Source: Halomicroarcula saliterrae
Lineage (GTDB): Archaea > Halobacteriota > Halobacteria > Halobacteriales > Haloarculaceae
Direction of reading: 5' to 3'
Length of the DNA stretch: 64,000 nucleotides
Assembly: GCF_031624395.1 (NCBI RefSeq)
Contig: NZ_JAMQON010000001.1
Location: forward strand, 868,001-932,000
Part shown: piece by piece, positions 39,066-49,576 of the stretch
How the letters are laid out: each line of letters starts with the position of its first letter
Position numbering within the stretch: the first letter of the stretch is position 1
The notes under the pieces: generated by a model
Seen by the model: the letters and a program-made list of their open reading frames with translations, nothing else
Told to the model about the DNA's origin: nothing
The model's database searches: none
Position numbers and translations under genes: made by a program

Positions 39066-40825
39066 TGTACCCCAACGTCAACACGCTGTGGGCCGAGACG
39101 CTGGTCGAGGAACTGGTCGCCGGCGGCGTCGAGGCGGTGTGTGTCTCGCCCGGCAGCCGCTCGACGCCGCTGACAGTCGCCTGCGCGGAACATCCGGAGC
39201 TGCGGGCGTTCTCGCATCTCGACGAGCGGTCGTCGGCCTTCTTCGCGCTCGGGCGGGCCCGCCGGACCGGCGAGCCGACGCCGCTCGTCTGTACGTCCGG
39301 GACCGCGGCGGCGAACTTCCACCCCGCCGTTATCGAGGCCGCACAGTCCGGCGTCCCGATGTTGCTGCTCACCGCCGACCGCCCCCCCGAGCTCACCGAC
39401 AGCGGCGCCAACCAGACCATCGACCAGGAGAAGCTCTACGGCGACTCGGTGCGCTGGTACCGCGATATGCCCGAGCCGGCGGCCGAGCCCCGGAAAGTTC
39501 GCATGCTCCGGACCACGGTGGCACGGGCGCTCTCCAACAGCACCGGCAGCGACCCCGGCCCGGTCCACCTGAACTGCCGCTTTCGCAAGCCACTGGAGCC
39601 GACACCAGTTCCCGACGGCCATCCGGCTGCCGTCCCGACAGACTGGGCCGACGGCGACCGACTGGCCGCCGACGGCCGTGACGGGCCGTTCGTCCGGACC
39701 GCACAGGGGACAAGCGAGCTCTCCGCGCCGGACCGCTCGCGAGTGACAGCCGCCGTCGACGCGGCCGACCGCGGTCTCGTCGTCGCCGGCCCATCGGACG
39801 GCGGGCTCGGCCCCGAGGCCGTCGAGGAACTGGCGGCGGCGACGGGGTTTCCCGTGCTCGCGGACCCGCTCTCGAACTGCCGCTTTGGCCCCCACGTCGG
39901 GTCGGTGCCCGTCTGTGGCGGCTACGACGGCTATCTCGGGAGCGAGGCCGCGGCCGACTGGCCCGACCCGGAAGTCGTCCTGCGATTTGGAGCCTCCCCC
40001 ACGTCGAAGCCCCTGCGCCACTACCTCCGGGACGCCGACTGCCGGCAGTTCGTCGTCGACCCGAGTGACGGGTGGACGGAGGCGACCTTCACGGCCTCGG
40101 ACCTGCTGGTGGCCGACTCCGACCTGACCGCACGAACCGTCGCCGAACGCGTCACCGAGCCCGCTGACCCGGTCTGGGCCGAGCGATTCGAGCGCGCAGA
40201 GCGCGTCCACTGGGAGACGGTCTCGGACGGGCTCACGGGAGAGTACTGGGAGGGCGGGGTGCTGGCAGACGTGACCCGATTGGCCCCCGACCCCGCGACG
40301 CTGTTCGTCTCCAACAGCATGCCGGTCAGGGACCTGGACCGCTTCGGCGAGCCGCGGACGGCCGACCTCACCGTTCTGGGCAACCGCGGCGCCAGCGGCA
40401 TCGACGGTATCACCTCGACGGCGCTGGGCGCGGGGAGCGCGACCGACGACCCGCTGGTGCTCGTCACCGGCGACCTGGCGTACTACCACGACATGAACGG
40501 GCTGCTCGCGCTCGGCCGCTGTGGCGTGGACGCCACCATCGTCCTCGTCGACAACGACGGCGGCGGCATCTTCCACATGCTGCCCATCGAGGACCACGAC
40601 ACCTTCGAGTCGCAGTTCAAGACGCCCCACGGGCTCGACTTCGAGCCGACCGGTGAGCTCTACGGACTCGACTTCGAGCGCGTCGAGGGCCGCGAGGGGT
40701 TCGTCGACGCGTTCGAGGGGTCCGTGGGGAGCGAGGGGACACAGGTGCTCTCGGTCGCGTTCGACGCCGAAGCGAGCCACGGGCGCCGCGACACACTCCA
40801 GCGACGACTCGCCGAGGCGCTCTAG
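39065..40825 (+). CDS. menD: 2-succinyl-5-enolpyruvyl-6-hydroxy-3-cyclohexene-1-carboxylate synthase
   Basis: 586 residues from ATG 39065 (MYPNVNTLWAETLVEEL). Thiamine-diphosphate enzyme with CVSPGSRSTPLT at the N-terminus and the TPP-Mg site GDLAYYHDMNGLL...VDNDGGGIF near 475-510. Second committed step of the classical menaquinone pathway. Convergent with the J-domain gene; the two stop codons overlap by a few bases. Confidence 0.95.
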   Translation: MYPNVNTLWAETLVEELVAGGVEAVCVSPGSRSTPLTVACAEHPELRAFSHLDERSSAFFALGRARRTGEPTPLVCTSGTAAANFHPAVIEAAQSGVPMLLLTADRPPELTDSGANQTIDQEKLYGDSVRWYRDMPEPAAEPRKVRMLRTTVARALSNSTGSDPGPVHLNCRFRKPLEPTPVPDGHPAAVPTDWADGDRLAADGRDGPFVRTAQGTSELSAPDRSRVTAAVDAADRGLVVAGPSDGGLGPEAVEELAAATGFPVLADPLSNCRFGPHVGSVPVCGGYDGYLGSEAAADWPDPEVVLRFGASPTSKPLRHYLRDADCRQFVVDPSDGWTEATFTASDLLVADSDLTARTVAERVTEPADPVWAERFERAERVHWETVSDGLTGEYWEGGVLADVTRLAPDPATLFVSNSMPVRDLDRFGEPRTADLTVLGNRGASGIDGITSTALGAGSATDDPLVLVTGDLAYYHDMNGLLALGRCGVDATIVLVDNDGGGIFHMLPIEDHDTFESQFKTPHGLDFEPTGELYGLDFERVEGREGFVDAFEGSVGSEGTQVLSVAFDAEASHGRRDTLQRRLAEAL

Positions 40826-41754
40826 TACCGCAGCGCCGAGGCCGTCAACACCGAGAACCCGAAGGGGAGGACAGTCCCGATAAGGACGACGAGCCCGACG
40901 ACCGAGAGGTAGCCGAAGCCGAACACCGCCAGCCCCACGAGGCTGATACCGCTCCAGCCGCCGAACAGACACAGCGCGACACGGGGCATCGACTGGAGGT
41001 AGATTATCGTCAACAGCGTACACGCCCCGAGGACGACGTTGACGAACGACGGGAACGCCGGGAGCAGCGCGGAGAACAGCAGAACGGGGTAGAGCGCGAA
41101 GAAGATGCCAAGCAGTGTGAGCTCCTGGCCTTGGGGCAACAGCGGTCCGTGGCTCGTCGTCGTGGCGACGTCCTCCCGGACGCTGTAGGTGTTGCCGGTC
41201 GCGGTCCCGCTCGTCGGGTCGGTGGCCCCTGCTCGTCGGCTCCCTGCCGACCCCGTGTCGTGCTCGGCTGTGGGTTCAGTCGTATTCGCCCTCGCGGACG
41301 TCGCCGCGTCGTCGGTCCGCGCGTCCTCGGCGGCCTGTCGACGTCGCTGCCGCGCCTCCCGCGCCCGCCGGCGTTCCTGTCGGACGCGCTCGCTCGCCCG
41401 CTTTTCCCGCCGGCTGCGGCTCTGGCTCCCGCTATCGGCCGCGCCCGCCCGGTTGCCACCAGTCTGTCCGTCCCCGTCGGCGTCCGTCTGGCTCGCCCCG
41501 GCAGCCGCCTCGCTCGGCGATGGCGCGCCGTTCCCGACGTAGGCGCCGTGACCGAGACGGTCGTAGCGTGCCCGTTCGTCCTCGTCGACGAGCACGTCGC
41601 GGGCCTCGATGAGCGTCTTCGTCTCCTGGCCCGCGTCGTCGTCGTCACTCACGTCGGGATGGGTCTCCTTGAGCCGCTCCCGGTAGGCGGACTCTATTTC
41701 GTCGGTCGTCGCGTCTTCGGCGACGCCGAGCACGTCGTAGAAGCTCTCGGTCAT
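40822..41754 (-). CDS. Membrane-anchored J-domain protein, core copy
   Basis: 310 residues. J domain (about 3-68) with HPD in KETHPDVSDDD; a charged Arg/Ala/Glu linker; then about four hydrophobic segments in the last 100 residues. Same architecture as the AT-rich island protein at 7970-9187, but GC-rich codons and clearly a resident gene. Likely Hsp70 co-chaperone at the membrane. Confidence 0.8.
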   Translation of the reverse strand: MTESFYDVLGVAEDATTDEIESAYRERLKETHPDVSDDDDAGQETKTLIEARDVLVDEDERARYDRLGHGAYVGNGAPSPSEAAAGASQTDADGDGQTGGNRAGAADSGSQSRSRREKRASERVRQERRRAREARQRRRQAAEDARTDDAATSARANTTEPTAEHDTGSAGSRRAGATDPTSGTATGNTYSVREDVATTTSHGPLLPQGQELTLLGIFFALYPVLLFSALLPAFPSFVNVVLGACTLLTIIYLQSMPRVALCLFGGWSGISLVGLAVFGFGYLSVVGLVVLIGTVLPFGFSVLTASALRY

Positions 41755-41813
41755 GACGAGTGGGATTGGTAGGTAGTGGGCAACATCTCGGTATAAAACC
41801 TCGTGACCGATTC

Positions 41814-42017
41814 TCAGCCGTCGTGCTCGCTCCTTTCGCGCAGCGTGACCACGAGCAGGAGAAGCAAGTAGACGAGCCAGATGGCGGCGACGAACAACAT
41901 GCCAAGCAGTATCTGCTGGGCGATGATGAGGCTGTACAGCAGTACCAGCAGTGAGAGGACGGCGAGGGCGACGCCGAGCGCGACGCCGAGCGAGACGCGG
42001 ATGATGGAGGGGACCAT
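41814..42017 (-). CDS. Small two-helix membrane protein
   Basis: 67 residues from ATG 42017 (MVPSIIRVSLGVALGV). Two hydrophobic helices separated by a short turn and a charged tail RERSEHDG. Unknown haloarchaeal family; 59 bases upstream of the J-domain gene on the same strand. Confidence 0.6.
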   Translation of the reverse strand: MVPSIIRVSLGVALGVALAVLSLLVLLYSLIIAQQILLGMLFVAAIWLVYLLLLLVVTLRERSEHDG

Positions 42018-42098
42018 ACTTTCACTTTTCGGACAGGTGGACAAAATGGTTCCGAAGCCACCGGGACGCTTTTGCCACTTTCACCCCGCAACGACAGT

Positions 42099-43058
<960 letters not shown>

Positions 43059-43491
43059 TACTGTTGGCTGTACGTCCGTGGAGGTATTGAGATCAGATAG
43101 AACAACCCTACAAGAACCCGGCAACACAGTTAGCCCCAGATGTCGGGACGTTCATGGATAGCAGACGGTCCAATCGGATTGGACTTCTTCGATGTGGCCT
43201 CGAAAAGGTATGCTCCCAGTCGACAGCCAACTCCGTTTCCGGGACGACCGTCGCCTCCGTGAGTTCTCCTGACTTTGTCGGGAGAGTTAGTCTGAAAAGC
43301 CGTGGCGATGGTAGTTTTTCCGGATGTGTGACTATTGAACTGTGGCTGGACGATTCCAGACTGCGTTCACTGTAGCTGCCTAGCTTGAATTTTATTCCGT
43401 GCGAAACTATGGCATTTATCTGCCTCACAATGCGTCGTGCTACTGTGTCACAAATGACTGAAACCAGTAAACACGCAACTGAGGGAGGACA
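43059..43491. other. Lower-GC intergenic region
   Basis: 433 bases. Short frames on both strands (for example 43154-43375 plus, 43108-43500 minus) resemble nothing I recognise and may be decayed sequence. The lower GC continues into the following SDR gene, so some transfer is possible. Confidence 0.45.
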
Positions 43492-44274
43492 ATGAGTCAA
43501 CTACTCACAAACGAGACGGCCGTCGTGACGGGCGGAGCGAGTGGGATCGGCCGTAGGATCGCGTTGACGTTTGCCGATCACGGTGCCGATGTCGTCGTCG
43601 CCGATGTCCGCGAAACGCCACGAGAAGGCGGCGAGCCGACACACGAGCAGATCACGACCGAGACCGACCAAACGGCGGTCTTCGTCGAGTGCGATGTGAC
43701 CGAGCGAGCGGATTTGGAAGCCGCCGTTGACGCTGCCGAAGATCTCGGTGGCCTCGATATCATGGTCAACAATGCAGGCGTTCACAGTGAGACCCCGTTC
43801 CTCGAAATTACGGAAGAGGAATACGATCACCTCATGGACATAAATGTCAAAGGCGTCTTTTTCGGGGCGCAGGTCGCTGGCGAACGACTGACCGAAAACG
43901 ACGAAGGAGGGACGATCATCAACATGGCAAGCCTCGCGGCAGACCGTGGGGCGTCTTACCAGACGATATATTCTGCTTCGAAAGGGGCAGTGAAATCACT
44001 GACCTACGCGCTGGCTGACTACTTCGGTGGTCATGGGGTTCGCGTCAACGCGATCAAACCAAGTTTCACCGAGACGCAAATGTTAGCCCAGGGGGGAATG
44101 GGAGAAGGCGAAACTGGCAAGCACCTCCAAGAGGCGGTGCTGGGTGCGACGCCCGCCGGTCGCTTCGGCCAACCCGAAGAAATCGCCAATGTGGCGCTGT
44201 TTCTCGCCAGTGACTTGAGTTCCTACGTCAACGGTGAGTCGATCTTAGTTGACGGGGGGCTCGGGAATACCTGA
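43492..44274 (+). CDS. Short-chain dehydrogenase/reductase
   Basis: 260 residues. NAD(P)-binding TGGASGIG (about 14-21), NNAG near 94, catalytic YSASK near 163-167 with upstream Ser, and a C-terminal FLASDLSSYVNG-x-x-x-VDGG typical of classical SDRs such as glucose or 3-oxoacyl-ACP dehydrogenases. Substrate unknown. GC is visibly lower than in the neighbouring men genes. Confidence 0.85.
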   Translation: MSQLLTNETAVVTGGASGIGRRIALTFADHGADVVVADVRETPREGGEPTHEQITTETDQTAVFVECDVTERADLEAAVDAAEDLGGLDIMVNNAGVHSETPFLEITEEEYDHLMDINVKGVFFGAQVAGERLTENDEGGTIINMASLAADRGASYQTIYSASKGAVKSLTYALADYFGGHGVRVNAIKPSFTETQMLAQGGMGEGETGKHLQEAVLGATPAGRFGQPEEIANVALFLASDLSSYVNGESILVDGGLGNT

Positions 44275-44499
44275 CAATATACCTGCGCTTTGTATTCGAC
44301 CGCCGATTCCTGCCACAGCGCAGAAAGGCTGCAGACGTAGGTGCACGACTCAACCGCTGTATCTTGCACTGCCGTCTGTAACTATTCTCTCTCGACGCTT
44401 CCATCTCAGATTGTACCACAGAGAGTCGGCTGTGCCAAATTCTATGGCACCCTGATAGCCGTCAGCCTGATTGGGTCAGAGCAGGCCCTGATGTGGCCC

Positions 44500-46110
44500 T
44501 CACCCCTCGCCTATCATCCGGTCTTCCTCGTCCCACTCGCGCTGGCGGAGTTCGTACTTCTGGACCTTTCCGGTCGCCGTCGTCGGGAGCGCCTCGACGA
44601 ACTCGACCTGGCTCACGGCTTTGTAGGTCGCCAGATGCTCGCGGGTGAACGCGACCAGTTCGTCCACGTCGGTCCCGGGCTCGCCCGGGTCGCCCGACGC
44701 CGGGACGACGAACGCCTTCGGTGTCTCGCCCCACTCGCTGCTGGGGGCCGGGATGACCGCCACGTCCGCGACGGCGTCGTGTTCGTACAGCGTGTCCTCC
44801 AGTTCGATGCTGGAGATGTTCTCGCCGCCGGAGATGATGATGTCCTTCTTGCGGTCCCGGATGGCTATCATCCCGTTCTCGTCGACCGTCGCGAGGTCGC
44901 CGGTGTGGTAGTACCCCTCGATGCGGTCGGTGAACGCTTCCTCGGTCGCCTCGGGCTTGTTCCAGTAGCGGTCCATCACTTGGTTGCCCCGGACGACCAC
45001 TTCACCGAGCGTCTCGTCGTCCTCGGGCACGTCATCGCCGTCCTCGTCGACGACCCGGACCTCCGTGCCCAGATAGCCCAGTCCCTGGCGTTTCTTGATA
45101 CCGAAGCGGGCGTCGCTCCCGTCCTCGAAGAAGCGGCGGGCGTCGGATGTCGTGATGAGCGGGCCCGTCTCCGTCGCCCCGTAGACGTGTTTGAGATACC
45201 AGCCGAAATCGTCCTCGACGGCGCGGATGACCGCTTCGGGCGGGGCGCTGCCGGCGGTGGCGATACGGACGTCGCTGTCGCCGGTCGTGGCCACGTCGTG
45301 GTCCTCGTAGTAGTCCACGAGCATGTTGAGCACCGTCGGCGCGCCACAGAGGTAGGAGACGTTCTCCGAGCGGACGGTATCGAAGATGCCGCCGGCGTCG
45401 ACGCCGCGCGTACAGACGTGTGTCGCGCCCATCCCCGTCACCGCGTAGATGTGCCCCCAGCCGTTGACGTGGAACATCGGGAGCGTCCAGAGGTAGACGT
45501 CGTCGTCGCGTATCTCCTGGTGCAGGCTCACGAGGTAGGCGTGGAGCGTCTCGGTGCGGTGTGTCCGACAGACCCCTTTGGGCTCGCCCGTCGTCCCCGA
45601 GGTGTAGTTGATTGTGATGACGTCGGTCTCGTCCATCGGCGGGCGCTCGACGGACGCGTCGGTGTCGACGATGTCGTCGAAAGCGTCCCAGTCGCCGTCG
45701 ACGGCGTCGGTGTCGTTCGTGATGAACGTCTCAGTCGGGACCTCGTCACGCACGGCCGCTATCTTCTCCGCGTGTTCGTAGTCCGCGTAGATGGCGTCGA
45801 CGTCCGCGTCGTTCAGTATGTACGCGAAGTCGTCGGGGACGAGTCGGTAGTTCAGCGGGGTGTGGACCGCCCCGAGTTGCATGGTGCCGTAGGCGGCTTC
45901 GAGGTGGTAGTGCGTGTTCGGGTCGAGCACCGCCACCCGGTCGCCCTTCGTTATCCCGCGGGCGGCGAGCGCCGCGGCGAACCCGTCGGCGCGCGCACCG
46001 AACTCCGAATAGGTGTAGCGTTCGCCTGTCGTGGCGACTATCGCTTCCTGGTCGCCGTAGTATCGGCGCGCACGGTCGAGAAAGTCGGTCACGAGCAGTG
46101 GCTTCTCCAT
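44500..46110 (-). CDS. Acyl-CoA synthetase (AMP-forming)
   Basis: 536 residues from ATG 46110 (MEKPLLVTDFLDRARRYYG). AMP-binding motif TSGTTGEPKG near 177-186, YGATETGP near 310, YHTGDLA near 400, and RKKDIIISGGENIS near 417. Medium- or long-chain acyl-CoA synthetase type. A divergent, unrelated SDR gene precedes it. Confidence 0.88.
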   Translation of the reverse strand: MEKPLLVTDFLDRARRYYGDQEAIVATTGERYTYSEFGARADGFAAALAARGITKGDRVAVLDPNTHYHLEAAYGTMQLGAVHTPLNYRLVPDDFAYILNDADVDAIYADYEHAEKIAAVRDEVPTETFITNDTDAVDGDWDAFDDIVDTDASVERPPMDETDVITINYTSGTTGEPKGVCRTHRTETLHAYLVSLHQEIRDDDVYLWTLPMFHVNGWGHIYAVTGMGATHVCTRGVDAGGIFDTVRSENVSYLCGAPTVLNMLVDYYEDHDVATTGDSDVRIATAGSAPPEAVIRAVEDDFGWYLKHVYGATETGPLITTSDARRFFEDGSDARFGIKKRQGLGYLGTEVRVVDEDGDDVPEDDETLGEVVVRGNQVMDRYWNKPEATEEAFTDRIEGYYHTGDLATVDENGMIAIRDRKKDIIISGGENISSIELEDTLYEHDAVADVAVIPAPSSEWGETPKAFVVPASGDPGEPGTDVDELVAFTREHLATYKAVSQVEFVEALPTTATGKVQKYELRQREWDEEDRMIGEG

Positions 46111-46198
46111 CGTCCGAATTAATACGAACAATGATTATATAATGCCTTTGTCTATTCCCGGGGACCCGCTCGCCCCCGTCGGCCGTCTAGCGTCGGAT

Positions 46199-47989
46199 TC
46201 ACTCCCCGGGCGAGTCGGCCAGCGGGAGCGTCAGTTCGACCCGGGTCCCCGGCTCGGTGCCCGAGATACTGAACCTCCCGCCGCTGTTTACGGTCATCCA
46301 GCGGACGAACCACAGCCCCAGTCCCTTGGTGTGCTGGAGGTCGGACTCGATACCGGAGTTGAGCGCAGCCATCTCGACGCTGTCCAGCCCGGTCCCGTCG
46401 TGGCTGACAGTGATAGCGACGGTGTCGTCGGCGCGGTCCGCGGTCAGCTCGACGACGATCTCCGCCACGTCGTCGGCCGTCGCCGCTCGCTCCAGCAACT
46501 CGGTCATCGCGAGCTCGAAGGAGTCGTGGGCGGTCGCCCACAGCGGGGCCGGGACGTCGACGGCGACCGCGACCTGTCCGTGCTCTATCCTAGTCTCCTC
46601 GACCGCGTGGCGGGTGGTGCTGCCGACGTCGACGGGTCCGACGGAGTCGTCTTCCGCCGGGTCGACGGTCTGCTTGAACTGCCGGGCCGTCTCGGCGAGG
46701 TCGAGCAGTTCCTCGCCGGCCGTCTCGATGGCCCCCGCAGCGTCGAGGACGGCGCCGTCGTCGCTCCGGCTCTGTATCTGTTCGACCTGTGCCAGCATCA
46801 CCAGCAGCTTGTTGCGGAGGTTGTGCCGCAGGACGCGGTCGAGCACCGAGAGGCGCGATTCGCGCTCCCGGTCTTCCGTGATGTCGCGGCTGACACAGAC
46901 GACGCCCTCGAACTCCTGGGCCGGGAGCGCGGCGACCGTCGTCTGGAAGCGTCGTGGTCGACCCTCGGCGTTCTGGACCACGGTGCCGATAGTCGTCCGG
47001 TCGGTGCCCGACTCCGCGAGTTTCAGGACCGCCGCGCCCAGTATCTCGGCGTGGTCGTCGCCGAAGACACGCTCGACGTGGCTCCCCAGAATCTCCGCCT
47101 CAGACGAGTTGGAGAACGCCGCCGTCGCATCGTTCAGGAGCGTAAAGCGGAGGTCGCCGTCGAGCGCGTAGATGGGGTCCCCCGCGGCTGTGACTATCTC
47201 CTCGTAGCGCCGGAGCGTCTGGGTCCGCAGGACCTCTTCCGTGATATCCTGCTGGAAGCCGACGAAGTGGGTGACACCGCCCTCACCGTACACCGGAGCG
47301 ATTTCGAGGTCGTTCCACCACTGTTCGCCGTTTTTTCGGTAGTTCCGCAACTGGACGCGGACGGCCTCCTCCGCGTCGATGGCCGACCGGATCTGTCGGA
47401 CCGTCTCGGGGTCCGTCTCGGGCCCCTGCAGGAACCGGCAGTTGCGGCCCAGCACTTCGTCCCGTTCGTAACCGGTCACCTCCAGAAACGCGTCGTTCAC
47501 GTACTGCAGCTCCTGGTCCCCACCGGCGTGGGCGATGGATATCCCCGTCTGTGCGTCGTCCATCGCCCGGGCGAACAGCGCCAGCTGTTCGGACTGCCGT
47601 CGCGTGCTGAGCAGCGCGTCCACCCGGTGTCTGAACGTCTGTCCCGAGGTCGGGACCGGCAGGACGTCGTCGATACTGTCCCAGTACGGGCCGACGGCAT
47701 GCTCCGAATCGTTGGGGCCCAGAACCAGGAGCACGGGCAGGTTAACCGACCCCAGCTCCCCGCGCCGCGCTTCGACGGTGTCGATAACCGACGGATACCG
47801 CGACGTGTCAACGACACAGAGGTCGAACTGCGGGACCGGCTCCGTCCCATCGGCCGTGACGACTTCGAGGTCGTCCGAGCGGAGCTGGTCGGCCAGCAGT
47901 TCCCGGTCACGGGGGTTGGAGAGACACAGCAGGACCCGCATCGACCTGCTGAGGAACGCGTCCGTCCCCTGGAACGACGACTCGAACAT
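46199..47989 (-). CDS. Sensor histidine kinase with LOV-like PAS domain
   Basis: 596 residues. Receiver-like N-terminal domain (about 17-120). Then a PAS domain with GRNCRFLQG near 180-190, the LOV signature whose cysteine forms a flavin adduct in blue light, with NDAFLEVTGY before it. A second PAS (about 275-385), an H-box VLRHNLRNKL near 415, and a divergent ATPase domain (GLGLWFVRW). ATG 47989 overlaps the stop of the upstream KaiC gene (ATGA), so the two are coupled; an internal ATG at 47941 is less likely. Inference: flavin-based light or redox sensing. Confidence 0.8.
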   Translation of the reverse strand: MFESSFQGTDAFLSRSMRVLLCLSNPRDRELLADQLRSDDLEVVTADGTEPVPQFDLCVVDTSRYPSVIDTVEARRGELGSVNLPVLLVLGPNDSEHAVGPYWDSIDDVLPVPTSGQTFRHRVDALLSTRRQSEQLALFARAMDDAQTGISIAHAGGDQELQYVNDAFLEVTGYERDEVLGRNCRFLQGPETDPETVRQIRSAIDAEEAVRVQLRNYRKNGEQWWNDLEIAPVYGEGGVTHFVGFQQDITEEVLRTQTLRRYEEIVTAAGDPIYALDGDLRFTLLNDATAAFSNSSEAEILGSHVERVFGDDHAEILGAAVLKLAESGTDRTTIGTVVQNAEGRPRRFQTTVAALPAQEFEGVVCVSRDITEDRERESRLSVLDRVLRHNLRNKLLVMLAQVEQIQSRSDDGAVLDAAGAIETAGEELLDLAETARQFKQTVDPAEDDSVGPVDVGSTTRHAVEETRIEHGQVAVAVDVPAPLWATAHDSFELAMTELLERAATADDVAEIVVELTADRADDTVAITVSHDGTGLDSVEMAALNSGIESDLQHTKGLGLWFVRWMTVNSGGRFSISGTEPGTRVELTLPLADSPGE

Positions 47990-49443
47990 CAGTCGGTCTG
48001 TCGCGTCGGCGTCCCCGTCAGGACACCGCGGAGGTCGGAGAGGGTGTCACCGATGTGGATGCCGTCGTCCTCGATACGAAACGCCCTGAGCGTGGACTCG
48101 AACTGTCCGAACCGCTTTTTCAGCACGCCGACGGCCTTCCGTATCTCGCCGCCGACCTCGATGTAGCGGATGAACACCACGTTGTCGGCGAGGTAGCTGA
48201 CGTGGGAGTCAGACGCCTGGAACGTCCCCGTCACCGACGATAGCTCGTCCGTCAGGGCGACGGTCACGCCCATGTTCCGGAGATACCGACAGAGCGCGTG
48301 GAGCTCCGCCCGGAGCTCGCGGTCGGGGTTTTGCAGGGCCAGCCGGTAGCCCGCGGTCCCGTCGAGCAGGACGAACTCTGTGTCACGCGCCTCGACGCTC
48401 TCCCGGACCCGCTGGGCGAACTCGTCGGCCGAGATACGCAGCGGTTCGACCTCGTGAACCTCCAGCGAGCCCGCCTCCCGCAGTTCGCTCACGCCCAGGC
48501 CGATGGCGTCCGAGCGGTGGCTGAAACTGTGTTCGGACTCCTCGAACAGGAACGCCGCCGCGCGCTCGCCGCGGCGCGCGCTGGCACAGGCCAGTGCCGT
48601 CCCGGTCGTGGACTTGCCGACGCCGCTGGGTCCGCTGACGAGGGTGATGCTCCCCCGCTCGATGCCGCCCCCGAGCAGCTCGTCGAACTCGTCGATGTCG
48701 CTCGACAGCCGCTCGTAGCTGAACGGCTGTCGGTGGTCGTCGGGAACGAGGCTCGGGAACACCGTCAGCCCGCGCCCGCCGTCGATGCGGAGCCCGTGGG
48801 TACCGCCCCGGAACCCCGAGCCGCGGAACTTCTCGACCGCGATTTCGCGGCCCCGGTCGGTGCGGCGCAGCGTCACCGAGCCGTCCGCGAGGTACTGCAG
48901 GTCCTCGTCCGACTGGGTGGCCGTCGCCTGCGTGGTAAACAGCGTCGTTACGCCCCGTTCTTTCATGTAGCTCATCAGCGACGCCGCGGTCCGCTTGAAC
49001 TGGTACTCGTCGGGCGTCAGGTGGCGAAGCAGCGTGAGCGGATCGATGAACACCCGGTCGGGGTCGTTGCTGGCGACCGCGTCGCTGATTCGCGAGACGA
49101 TGCCGCTGGCTTCGACCTCGCCCGGGCCGAAGACAGTGTAGGTGCCGTCCTCCATGAACTGCGTCGCGGAGGGGCTCATGTCCTCGATAACCACGTCGCT
49201 GAGGTCGAACCCGAGCGAGGCCGCGTTGGCCGTGATGTCCTTCGCGGTCTCCTCGAAGGCGAAGTAGAGCCCGGTCTCGCCGGCCGCTGCCCCGGCCGTC
49301 AGGAAGTGGTAGCCGAGAATCGTCTTCCCGGTCCCCGATTCGCCACGGATGCTGTAGGTCCGCTCGTCGATGAACCCACCGTCGAGAATCTCGTCGAGTC
49401 CAGCGAGCCCCGAGGACACGCGCGAAGAATCAGGGGAAGCCAT
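47989..49443 (-). CDS. KaiC-like tandem RecA-domain ATPase
   Basis: 484 residues. Two P-loops, RGESGTGKT (about 33-41) and VSGPSGVGKST (about 268-278), each followed by KaiC-type segments (LYFAFEE; AAFLFEES). Haloarchaeal KaiC-like proteins are signalling ATPases. The four-base overlap with the LOV-type kinase argues that the pair works as one sensory unit. Confidence 0.85.
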   Translation of the reverse strand: MASPDSSRVSSGLAGLDEILDGGFIDERTYSIRGESGTGKTILGYHFLTAGAAAGETGLYFAFEETAKDITANAASLGFDLSDVVIEDMSPSATQFMEDGTYTVFGPGEVEASGIVSRISDAVASNDPDRVFIDPLTLLRHLTPDEYQFKRTAASLMSYMKERGVTTLFTTQATATQSDEDLQYLADGSVTLRRTDRGREIAVEKFRGSGFRGGTHGLRIDGGRGLTVFPSLVPDDHRQPFSYERLSSDIDEFDELLGGGIERGSITLVSGPSGVGKSTTGTALACASARRGERAAAFLFEESEHSFSHRSDAIGLGVSELREAGSLEVHEVEPLRISADEFAQRVRESVEARDTEFVLLDGTAGYRLALQNPDRELRAELHALCRYLRNMGVTVALTDELSSVTGTFQASDSHVSYLADNVVFIRYIEVGGEIRKAVGVLKKRFGQFESTLRAFRIEDDGIHIGDTLSDLRGVLTGTPTRQTD

Positions 49444-49576
49444 ACTGATGGTTTGTTGTAATATGATAAAAAATGGTGTCTTACTGGTAATCTCGCAGAC
49501 AGTATCCGGTATCGACGCTCACCGCCGGTTCGCCGAACCACAGTCGCTTTGGGGGGGCCGTCCCTACGCCCGGGCA

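Noticed and set aside
38471-41023. 850-codon open frame on the minus strand
   Set aside because: Crosses menF, menD and part of the J-domain gene in antisense; the true genes are certain.
44341-46122. 593-codon open frame on the plus strand
   Set aside because: Shadow of the acyl-CoA synthetase on the minus strand; composition rich in Arg/Val/Gly and no motif.
46142-48166. 674-codon open frame on the plus strand
   Set aside because: Antisense to the LOV-type kinase; no domain, typical GC-bias shadow.
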